In this document: in pieces, positions 1 through 4,444 of the stretch
Layout of the letters: each line of letters begins with the position of its first letter
Numbering within the stretch: the first letter of the stretch is position 1
Origin: Verrucomicrobia bacterium UBA3761
GTDB lineage: Bacteria; Verrucomicrobiota; Kiritimatiellia; RFP12; UBA1067
NCBI GenBank assembly: GCA_002371135.1
Contig: DFGB01000074.1
Span: 23,034 to 29,279, forward strand
Direction: 5' to 3'
DNA: 6,246 nucleotides
Position numbers and translations under genes: made by a program
Notes under the pieces: model-generated
Told to the model about the DNA's origin: nothing
The model's database searches: none
Seen by the model: only the letters and a program-made list of their open reading frames with translations

Positions 1-96
1 AGAGGAAAGGAGCTACTCTTTTTTAAAAAAACGCGCGAGGCCACGACAAACATCGAGCGGCATAGAAAAATGGGTAAACTCCAGGCCACGGCGTTC
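1..96. other. Left-edge non-coding stretch with AT tract
   Basis: No gene is supported here. The notable element is the self-complementary run TTTTTTAAAAAA at 19-30, preceded by AGAG (1-4) and CTCT (16-19), which could pair. This could be the 3' part of a terminator for a gene left of the window, but the stem is only four base pairs and its 5' side may be cut off, so I do not call a terminator. The rest is upstream DNA before the promoter at 97-126. Confidence 0.3.
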
Positions 97-126
97 TTGA
101 CAAACGCGGCCCATAAACGATACAAT
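97..126 (+). promoter_or_regulatory. Sigma-70-type promoter of the dehydrogenase/nitroreductase unit
   Basis: A perfect -35 hexamer TTGACA lies at 97-102 and a 5-of-6 -10 hexamer TACAAT at 121-126, separated by 18 bp. Transcription should start near 132-134, leaving a leader of about 50 nt before the ATG at 183. No other promoter of similar quality is visible before the two-gene unit, so both genes probably depend on it. I saw no convincing operator palindrome overlapping it. Confidence 0.75.
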
Positions 127-144
127 ATGACGCGACGGCAAGAG

Positions 145-158
145 CCCTCAACCCTCAA
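145..158 (+). repeat. Tandem heptamer CCCTCAA x2 in the 5' leader
   Basis: Two perfect adjacent copies of CCCTCAA occupy 145-151 and 152-158, in the predicted untranslated leader and 24 bases before the start codon of the dehydrogenase. It may be a simple slippage duplication; a regulatory role is possible but nothing else in the sequence supports one. Confidence 0.5.
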
Positions 159-182
159 AACCAGATACATCAAGGAAGCACA

Positions 183-1349
183 ATGTACGGAAACTTTACA
201 TACTACAACCCGACCCGTCTGCATTTCGGCGAGAATGCGATGGAATTTCTCAAGGAGGAACTTGCGGCGTTCGGGCCGACGGTCCAACTATGCTACGGCG
301 GCGGCTCTATAAAGAAGAACGGCATCTACGACCAGGTCGTATCCGTGCTGAAGACCGCAGGGAAGACGATCGTAGAAGACGGCGGCGTGATGCCCAACCC
401 GACGCTCGAAAAACTCATGGACGGCGCGGCTAAGGCGAAGACGAACAACGTCGATCTCATACTCGCCGTCGGCGGCGGCTCGACGATCGACTACGCCAAG
501 GCGGTGAGCGTTTCAGCATGGTGCGAAGAAGATCCGTGGCAGAAGTATTTCACGCGATTCGAAGAGCCCTCCTGCCGCGTCATCCCCGTCGGCAGCATCC
601 TGACGATGGCCGGCACGGGCAGCGAGATGAACGGCGGGAGCGTGATCACCAACCGCGCCGCGAATCTCAAAGTCGGCAAGGTGTTCGGTCCGGCCGTTTT
701 CCCGAAGTTTTCGATTCTCAATCCGCGCTTCACACTCACGGTGCCGCGCCGCCAGATGGTGTCCGGCATCTACGACATCATGAGCCACATCATGGAGCAG
801 TATTTCAGCGGGACGGACGACGCGACGAGCGACTACATCGCCGAAGGGCTCATGCGCTCGCTCGTCGTCTCCTCGCGCGCCGCGGTGAAGGACCCCGGCG
901 ACTACGAGGCCAGGAGCAACATCATGTGGACCGCGACGTGGGCGCTCAACACGCTCATCGCGATGGGCAAGTCGACGGACTGGGAGGTGCACATGCTCGG
1001 CCAGGCGGTGAGCGCGCTCACGGACGCCACGCACGGCATGACGCTCGCCGCCGTGTCGCTTCCGTATTACCGTCTCGTCAAGCCGTACGGGCTCGAGAAG
1101 TTCGTCCGCTTCGCGAAGAACGTATGGGGCGTTGCGGCGGACGGCAAGAGCGACGACCAGATCGCGGACGAAGGGCTTGCCGCGCTCGAGGCGTGGATGC
1201 GCGAGATAGGAGTTTCGATGAACATCACGGAACTCGGCGCGACCGAGGCGATGATCCCCGAGCTCGTGAAAGCGACGTTCCGGCTCGACGGCGGCTACAA
1301 GCAGCTCACAGAAGAGGAAGTCGCGGAGATATTCCGCCAGAGCCTGTAG
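183..1349 (+). CDS. Iron-type (group III) alcohol/aldehyde dehydrogenase, YqhD/butanol dehydrogenase-like
   Basis: This 388-residue protein matches the length and layout of NAD(P)H-dependent YqhD and clostridial butanol dehydrogenase, cytosolic enzymes that interconvert aldehydes and alcohols, usually in the reducing direction. The N-terminal dinucleotide domain shows GGGS at 39-42 followed by a KKNGIYD-type stretch, and a second GGGS at 97-100. The C-terminal helical domain carries the four expected metal ligands D198, H202, H270 and H284, with the family spacing (4 and 14 residues for the inner and outer pairs). The catalytic-site histidine four residues after the third ligand in YqhD and FucO is glutamine here (Q274, within HMLGQ), a subgroup trait rather than decay. 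The start is well supported: AAGGA at 172-176 lies six bases before the ATG, and the protein begins in the usual place for the family. It is the first gene behind a strong promoter, and the nitroreductase follows 24 bases later. The exact substrate cannot be told from sequence; family assignment is firm. Confidence 0.93.
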   Translation: MYGNFTYYNPTRLHFGENAMEFLKEELAAFGPTVQLCYGGGSIKKNGIYDQVVSVLKTAGKTIVEDGGVMPNPTLEKLMDGAAKAKTNNVDLILAVGGGSTIDYAKAVSVSAWCEEDPWQKYFTRFEEPSCRVIPVGSILTMAGTGSEMNGGSVITNRAANLKVGKVFGPAVFPKFSILNPRFTLTVPRRQMVSGIYDIMSHIMEQYFSGTDDATSDYIAEGLMRSLVVSSRAAVKDPGDYEARSNIMWTATWALNTLIAMGKSTDWEVHMLGQAVSALTDATHGMTLAAVSLPYYRLVKPYGLEKFVRFAKNVWGVAADGKSDDQIADEGLAALEAWMREIGVSMNITELGATEAMIPELVKATFRLDGGYKQLTEEEVAEIFRQSL

Positions 1350-1373
1350 AACGGCGCAGGGAGGAATGCAGCG

Positions 1374-2000
1374 ATGAACGTAAAAGAATTTTCAAGGAGA
1401 TGGGCCAGGGCGGCCTGTGCGCTCGCGCTCGCCGTCGCCGCGGGATGCGGCGAGGGCGGCAGGGAGGCGGCGGGAAAAGCGAACCCGACCTTCCTCCAGC
1501 TGGCGAAGGACAGGTACTCCGTCCGCTACTACGCGAAAACGCCCGTCGAGCAGGAGAAGATCGACGCCATACTCGAAGCCGCGCGCGTCGCGCCGACGGC
1601 CAAGAACCTCCAGCCGTTTCAAATCTTCGTATTGAAAAGCGAGGAGGCGCTCGCCAAGATCAACAAACTTTCGCGCTGCGCCTACAACGCGCCCGTCGTC
1701 TTCCTCGTATGCTACGACAAGGCGAAAGCCTGGGTCAGCCCGTTCGACGCCGGCGACAACTCCGGCGTGATGGACTCGACGATCGTCGGCACGCACATGA
1801 TGCTGGAGGCGGCGGAGCTCGGGCTCGGTTCGTGCTGGGTGAAATTCTTCGACCCCAAGGAAGTCGCCGCGGCGTTCGACATCCCGGCAAACCTCGTGCC
1901 GTCGTTCCTTCTCGACGTCGGCTATCCGCAGAAGGGAACCGCGCCGAACAAGATGCATTTCGAGCGGCGCGAGGTGAAGGATTTCGCCACATACAAGTAA
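1374..2000 (+). CDS. Nitroreductase-family flavoprotein with lipoprotein signal
   Basis: The 208-residue product is a nitroreductase-fold protein, expected to bind FMN and reduce a quinone-, nitro- or ene-type acceptor with NAD(P)H. Family signatures are SVRYY (49-53, phosphate-binding arginine R51), APTAKNLQPF (73-82) and GLGSCWVKFF (150-159). It is close in size to minimal single-domain members once the leader is removed. The N-terminus is unusual for this family: residues 1-25 form a basic stretch, a hydrophobic core and a lipobox VAAGC with Cys25, so the mature protein should be a lipid-anchored envelope protein. Gly follows Cys25, so there is no Asp inner-membrane retention signal. SRRWA (8-12) has a twin arginine, which would suit Tat export of a folded flavoprotein, though the motif is only partly consensus. 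The start is supported by AGGGAGGA at 1358-1365, eight bases before the ATG. It probably shares the dehydrogenase's mRNA. The electron donor outside the cytoplasm is unknown. Confidence 0.88.
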   Translation: MNVKEFSRRWARAACALALAVAAGCGEGGREAAGKANPTFLQLAKDRYSVRYYAKTPVEQEKIDAILEAARVAPTAKNLQPFQIFVLKSEEALAKINKLSRCAYNAPVVFLVCYDKAKAWVSPFDAGDNSGVMDSTIVGTHMMLEAAELGLGSCWVKFFDPKEVAAAFDIPANLVPSFLLDVGYPQKGTAPNKMHFERREVKDFATYK

Positions 2001-2050
2001 GACGGCGGCTGGCGGTTGAAAATTGCGCAACGGCGGCGTTTGGATTGAAA

Positions 2051-2079
2051 TGAACTTTTTCGATTGATTCTGCATTCTA
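2051..2079 (+). promoter_or_regulatory. Possible ECF-type promoter before the sigma factor gene
   Basis: The 113-base gap before the sigma factor gene is clearly AT-richer than its surroundings. It contains TGAACTT (2051-2057), close to the GAAC-type -35 element recognised by many ECF sigma factors, and TCTA (2076-2079) 18 bases further on. Together these would give a start near 2085 and a short leader. Autoregulation of ECF genes is common, so the position fits. The match is modest, spacing is slightly long for the RpoE-like pattern, and no good sigma-70 hexamer pair was found. Confidence 0.3.
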
Positions 2080-2113
2080 TTCTTATTGAGGGCCCATGGC
2101 GCCCCGGTAGGAA

Positions 2114-2644
2114 ATGGAAGTCTGGCAGGAGATCGCGAAAAACGCCGAACGTGGCGCCCAAAGGCTTGTCGCCGAATATGGCGACAGGCTTTATGCCGCT
2201 GCCACGTTTTTATGCCATGACGACGGCGACGCGGAAGATCTTGTGTTCAGGACGCTCGCCCGGGCCGTCGACAAGATACGGCAGTTCAAGCCGCCGGGGG
2301 ATTTCTTCGGCTGGCTTTATACGATTCTTCTGAACTTCCGCAGGATGGACGTGCGCAAGAACAGGCCCGATATCGTGCTTGTCGGCGCGCCTTGCGACCT
2401 GCCCCAGATTCCGGGCGGCGGAAAGGACGAACATGCCGGGGAAATACGCGAGATGGTCCGCCGGCTGCCGTCGCAGATCCGGGAAACGGTGGTTCTCAAA
2501 TATTTCACCGGGATGTCCATAGAGGAAATCGCGGAAGCGCTTTGCATTCCGCAGGGCACGGTGAAGTCGCGGATTTTCACGGCCAAGCGGATGCTGGCGG
2601 AGGAATTCAGGAAACTCGATCGGAAAGGGCGTGGCAATGAATGA
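2114..2644 (+). CDS. ECF-type RNA polymerase sigma factor (sigma-70 family)
   Basis: This 176-residue protein has the two-domain layout of ECF sigma factors. Region 2 lies at about 17-83, with the DAEDLV helix (39-44) and the core-binding and -10-recognition stretch FGWLYTILLNFRRMD (65-79). A linker (84-113) is rich in Gly and Pro. Region 4 lies at about 114-166, with LPSQIRETVVLKYF (118-131), the SIEEIA helix (135-140) and the helix-turn-helix recognition segment IPQGTVKSRIFTAKRML (145-161). It should direct core polymerase to a small regulon, probably including its own operon. There is no extra C-terminal domain, so control is likely by the adjacent membrane protein. The start follows TAGGA at 2108-2112, which is unusually close to the ATG; the next in-frame methionine (M78) lies inside region 2, and an in-frame stop at 2108-2110 rules out an upstream start. 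Its last eight bases overlap the next gene. Confidence 0.92.
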   Translation: MEVWQEIAKNAERGAQRLVAEYGDRLYAAATFLCHDDGDAEDLVFRTLARAVDKIRQFKPPGDFFGWLYTILLNFRRMDVRKNRPDIVLVGAPCDLPQIPGGGKDEHAGEIREMVRRLPSQIRETVVLKYFTGMSIEEIAEALCIPQGTVKSRIFTAKRMLAEEFRKLDRKGRGNE

Positions 2645-2984
2645 CGAAGAACTGGACGCGGCGATAGCCGCGCGTTTCAAGGCATACGAGGCGAAGATGC
2701 GCCTCGCCGGCGATTTCAAGGGGCGCTTCGTCTCTTCGGTGCGGCGGAAGCGCGCGATGCGGCGTCTGGTCCTGGCAGGATTCGCCGGCGCCACGGCCGC
2801 TGTTTGCGCGGCGTTCGCGCTCGTCGCCAAGAAGGATGCCGTCTGCTGCGACGCGCGCCCCGCGCTGGCGGCGCGCTCCGCCCCTGCAAGCGATGACGAA
2901 CAGGCGTCCTGCTTGATGCTTCTGGGGTATCTGCGGGAGTGTTTCCGCCGCTCCAGATCCGTGCGGCGGAAGGAAGAGGAGTGA
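2637..2984 (+). CDS. Small single-span membrane protein, probable anti-sigma partner
   Basis: The 115-residue protein has a charged N-terminal cytoplasmic segment (1-43; MNDEELDAAI at the start, then a strongly basic RRKRAMRR stretch at 36-43), one membrane segment (about 44-64), and a short outer tail with four cysteines (C70, C71, C92, C102). I chose the ATG at 2637 over the GTG at 2631 because GGAAAGGG (2622-2629) is well spaced for it and it gives an 8-base overlap with the sigma gene, typical of translational coupling. Position, size and topology fit an anti-sigma factor that holds the ECF protein at the membrane. It lacks the HxxxCxxC zinc motif of classical ZAS anti-sigmas and I recognise no named domain, so the role is inferred from context. 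The C-terminus is highly basic, then acidic (RRKEEE). Confidence 0.72.
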   Translation: MNDEELDAAIAARFKAYEAKMRLAGDFKGRFVSSVRRKRAMRRLVLAGFAGATAAVCAAFALVAKKDAVCCDARPALAARSAPASDDEQASCLMLLGYLRECFRRSRSVRRKEEE

Positions 2985-3033
2985 CGCGGCCGCGGCAGAA
3001 TAGATTTGCAAAAAAAGAAAGGAATAAATACAT

Positions 3034-3144
3034 ATGGCGACAAGAATCATCATAATAGTAGGAATCGCGGCGGCCATCGTGGCCGGCATGTACTTCTTCG
3101 GGAAGTGCGCGGACAAGGGGAATGCCGGCGCCAAGGCGGCGTGA
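3034..3144 (+). CDS. 36-residue single-span membrane microprotein
   Basis: A short reading frame from ATG 3034 to TGA 3142-3144 encodes a strongly hydrophobic peptide: MATRIIII at the start, a membrane segment at about 4-22, then a polar tail FGKCADKGNAGAKAA (22-36) with a single cysteine (C25). AGAAAGGA (3015-3022) gives a plausible ribosome-binding site 11 bases upstream, in a locally A-rich stretch unlike the GC-rich genes. It sits 49 bases after the probable anti-sigma gene and 42 bases before the exchanger gene, in the same direction. No lipobox is present at the cysteine, so it is not an evident lipoprotein. It resembles regulatory or stabilising small membrane peptides in general form, but I recognise no family and give no function. 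It overlaps, in another frame, a longer Arg-rich frame that looks like noise. Confidence 0.6.
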   Translation: MATRIIIIVGIAAAIVAGMYFFGKCADKGNAGAKAA

Positions 3145-3172
3145 CGGCGAAATGCCAGGCTCGCAGCCGAAC

Positions 3173-3179
3173 AAGGAGG
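3173..3179 (+). promoter_or_regulatory. Strong Shine-Dalgarno site of the exchanger gene
   Basis: AAGGAGG lies seven bases before the ATG at 3187. It is the best ribosome-binding site in the window, fixes the exchanger start, and suggests that this gene is translated independently of the microprotein upstream. Confidence 0.85.
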
Positions 3180-3186
3180 CGATCTC

Positions 3187-4170
3187 ATGTATCCCGACAT
3201 CCCGGCCGGACTCGCAATCGCGTTCGTCGTCGCCGGCCTGTGCGTTCTGGCGTGGAGCGCCGACCGCTTCGTCGAAGGCGCCGGGGCCGTCGCCCGCGCT
3301 CTGGGCGTATCGCCGTTCATCATCGGCATGGTGATCGTTGGCTTTGGCACGTCCGCTCCGGAACTTGCCGTTTCCGCGCTGTCCGGATTGTACGGCCACT
3401 CCAACCTCTCGCTCGGCAACGCCTACGGCTCGAATATCTTCAACATCGCCGCGATCCTCGGGATCGCCGTGTTGATCCGTCCCGTCGCGGTGCGTCCCGT
3501 CATCGTGTTCGGGGCGGTGCCGATGTTGCTCGCCGCCTCCATCGCCTCGTGCATGTTCGCCTGCCTTGGCGGTGGATTCTCGTGCATGGACGGACTCCTG
3601 TGCCTCGCGCTGTTCGCCGTCCTTCTCCCTGCGTACTGTTTTATCGACAAGAAGGGGAAGGCCCCGGCAGACGGCGAATCCGCCGGCGCGGCATCGTGCC
3701 GCCATCCATGCCTTGCGCTCGCGGGAGGGCTTGTGCTGCTGGTCGCGTCGTCGCACATCCTCGTCTGGGGGGCCGTCGGGCTCACCCGCGCCTCCGGCGT
3801 TTCGGAATTGCTGATCGGGCTGACCGTCATCGCCGCGGGCACTTCGCTGCCCGAGCTTGCGTCGGCCATCGCCTCCGCCCGACGCGGCCAGAACGAGCTC
3901 ACGCTCGGCAACATCATCGGCTCCAACTTCTTCAATGCGCTTGCCGTCGTCGGCGTCAGCGGGGCGATATCGCCGTTCAAAGACGTTTCGCCGTTTGTTT
4001 TCGTGCGAGACTTGCCTGTCATGGTTCTCCTGACGCTTTCCATCGGAATTTTCGGAGTCGATTTCAAAAACCCTCGATCGCCAGGGACCATCACCCGCCC
4101 CTGCGGCATCGTCTATCTCGCGGCGTTCATAGTCTATCTCGTCGTCCTCTTCCGGCATGAATTCGTTTGA
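3187..4170 (+). CDS. CaCA-superfamily Na+/Ca2+-type cation exchanger (YrbG-like)
   Basis: The 327-residue protein is a complete bacterial cation/Ca2+ exchanger, an inner-membrane antiporter that typically exports Ca2+ against Na+ (or H+). It has the classic inverted duplication of about five plus five membrane segments (roughly 6-24, 43-66, 79-98, 103-126, 134-153; then 177-200, 205-231, 241-262, 273-291, 305-322) joined by a short polar loop (154-176). Both ion-binding alpha repeats are intact: GTSAPE (54-59, E59) with GNAYGSNIFN (77-86), and GTSLPE (218-223, E223) with GNIIGSNFFN (241-250). Both halves end in Asn (N86, N250). From memory, the second position is Asp in the archaeal NCX_Mj structure, so ion coupling may differ. 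No regulatory CBD or TrkA-C domain is present. The start is fixed by an ideal AAGGAGG site. The gene is the last of the sigma/anti-sigma/microprotein group, which suggests it may be a target or effector of that switch. The transported ion is inferred from family. Confidence 0.92.
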   Translation: MYPDIPAGLAIAFVVAGLCVLAWSADRFVEGAGAVARALGVSPFIIGMVIVGFGTSAPELAVSALSGLYGHSNLSLGNAYGSNIFNIAAILGIAVLIRPVAVRPVIVFGAVPMLLAASIASCMFACLGGGFSCMDGLLCLALFAVLLPAYCFIDKKGKAPADGESAGAASCRHPCLALAGGLVLLVASSHILVWGAVGLTRASGVSELLIGLTVIAAGTSLPELASAIASARRGQNELTLGNIIGSNFFNALAVVGVSGAISPFKDVSPFVFVRDLPVMVLLTLSIGIFGVDFKNPRSPGTITRPCGIVYLAAFIVYLVVLFRHEFV

Positions 4171-4202
4171 GCGCGTTACCGCCCCGGATGCTTGCCGCGA
4201 CC

Positions 4203-4257
4203 GCTTGGCGTCTAATTTCATTCTCTGCGCCAACCGCGCCCCTTCTCTGCGCCAAGC
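4203..4257. repeat. 8-bp inverted repeat with 39-base loop
   Basis: GCTTGGCG (4203-4210) and CGCCAAGC (4250-4257) are perfect reverse complements. The loop holds one full copy of the 13-base direct repeat, whose CGCCAA (4228-4233) could pair with the same left arm, giving two alternative hairpins. The right arm directly abuts the three-way junction, so the helices could stack. Confidence 0.5.
4221..4255 (+). repeat. 13-base direct repeat TTCTCTGCGCCAA
   Basis: Two identical copies occupy 4221-4233 and 4243-4255, a 22-base period (about two helical turns), separated by CCGCGCCCC. Candidate roles are a protein-binding pair or part of a repeated intergenic element; nothing seen here separates these. 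Confidence 0.6.
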
Positions 4258-4302
4258 TAGCCCCGTGAATCGCCCACGGGTGCAAAACGCGCAGCGCGGC
4301 TA
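4258..4302 (+). other. Potential three-way-junction structured element
   Basis: Nested complementary segments can fold into a closed junction. The outer stem is TAGC/GCTA (4258-4261 with 4299-4302). Hairpin one is CCCGTG/CACGGG (4262-4267 with 4275-4280, 7-base loop). A spacer TGCAAAA (4281-4287) follows, then hairpin two CGCG/CGCG (4288-4291 with 4295-4298, loop CAG). The outer stem and both hairpins are perfect, though short. It might be a transcript-end structure for the exchanger or part of a mobile intergenic repeat. GC-rich DNA produces such folds by chance, so confidence is low. Confidence 0.3.
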
Positions 4303-4393
4303 AAGTAGCGCCTCCCTGTCGCCAGAGCGCCCGCTGCAACAGCAACCGGGAAGGTCCGGGCTTGTCGCCGTGCGAGGCGCGGTCCTCTTCCAT

Positions 4394-4418
4394 CTTCCCT
4401 CTTCCCTCTTCCCTCTTC
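4394..4418 (+). repeat. Tandem heptamer array (CTTCCCT, 3.6 copies)
   Basis: Three perfect copies of CTTCCCT (4394-4400, 4401-4407, 4408-4414) are followed by a partial CTTC (4415-4418). An imperfect pyrimidine copy (CCTCTTC, 4384-4390) lies just upstream, so one strand is nearly all pyrimidine from 4384 to 4418. Such arrays vary in copy number by slippage. A -35 element 17 bp from the -10 hexamer would fall at 4409-4414, inside the third copy. Confidence 0.75.
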
Positions 4419-4428
4419 AGCGAGAATA

Positions 4429-4437
4429 TGGTATAAT
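4429..4437 (+). promoter_or_regulatory. Extended -10 promoter of the large membrane-protein gene
   Basis: TGGTATAAT at 4429-4437 is a perfect extended -10 (TGn plus consensus TATAAT, 4432-4437). The predicted transcription start, six or seven bases downstream, falls at 4443-4445, so the ATG at 4445 would lie at or within two bases of the mRNA 5' end. The -35 position is occupied by the pyrimidine heptamer array and is not a consensus hexamer, consistent with an extended -10 class promoter. Confidence 0.7.
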
Positions 4438-4444
4438 ACTGCAT

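Larger units (their letters stand above)
4171..4444. other. Non-coding region with repeats and potential RNA structure
   Basis: This 274-base stretch separates the exchanger gene from the large membrane-protein gene. No reading frame with a credible start is visible. It contains a 13-base direct repeat, an 8-bp inverted repeat, a compact three-way-junction fold, the CCGG pairs at 4346-4349/4356-4359, a polypyrimidine heptamer array and a promoter, listed separately. The density of repeats suggests a dispersed intergenic element, which cannot be shown from one copy. The hairpin at 4262-4280 could end exchanger transcription, but no T-run follows it. Confidence 0.55.

Noticed and set aside
1366..1377. 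A three-codon mini-frame (ATG CAG CGA TGA) overlapping the nitroreductase start
   Set aside because: Its ATG directly abuts the Shine-Dalgarno sequence, too close to be used, so it is probably chance.
2010..2035. Possible terminator hairpin after the nitroreductase (GTTG...CAAC with TTGCGCAA)
   Set aside because: The stem is only four base pairs and no T-run follows.
518..2053. A 511-codon + strand frame across the dehydrogenase and nitroreductase
   Set aside because: It is Arg/His-rich shadow sequence out of frame with two genes that have intact catalytic motifs.
1392..2075. A 227-codon minus-strand frame opposite the nitroreductase
   Set aside because: It is an antisense shadow with no family signature, and the + strand gene is convincing.
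2985..3033. Possible promoter in the A-rich gap before the microprotein
   Set aside because: No credible -35/-10 pair was found; the AT-richness is explained by an A-rich ribosome-binding region.
3006..4160. A 384-codon frame on the + strand starting with TTG, longer than the exchanger it overlaps
   Set aside because: It is extremely Arg/His-rich, has no recognisable motif, and runs out of frame through the exchanger, whose motifs and ribosome-binding site are clear.
2716..4233. A 505-codon minus-strand frame across the anti-sigma, microprotein and exchanger genes
   Set aside because: Its composition (Arg, Asp, Gly-rich, low hydrophobic content) is typical of antisense frames in GC-rich genes; it has no motif and no promoter or start support.
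4127..4444. A 105-codon minus-strand frame filling the intergenic region
   Set aside because: It spans the direct repeats, the heptamer array and the end of the exchanger gene, has no membrane or catalytic motif, and its start lies inside the + strand promoter. It could reflect a translated repeat element, so the region is reported as a repeat block instead.
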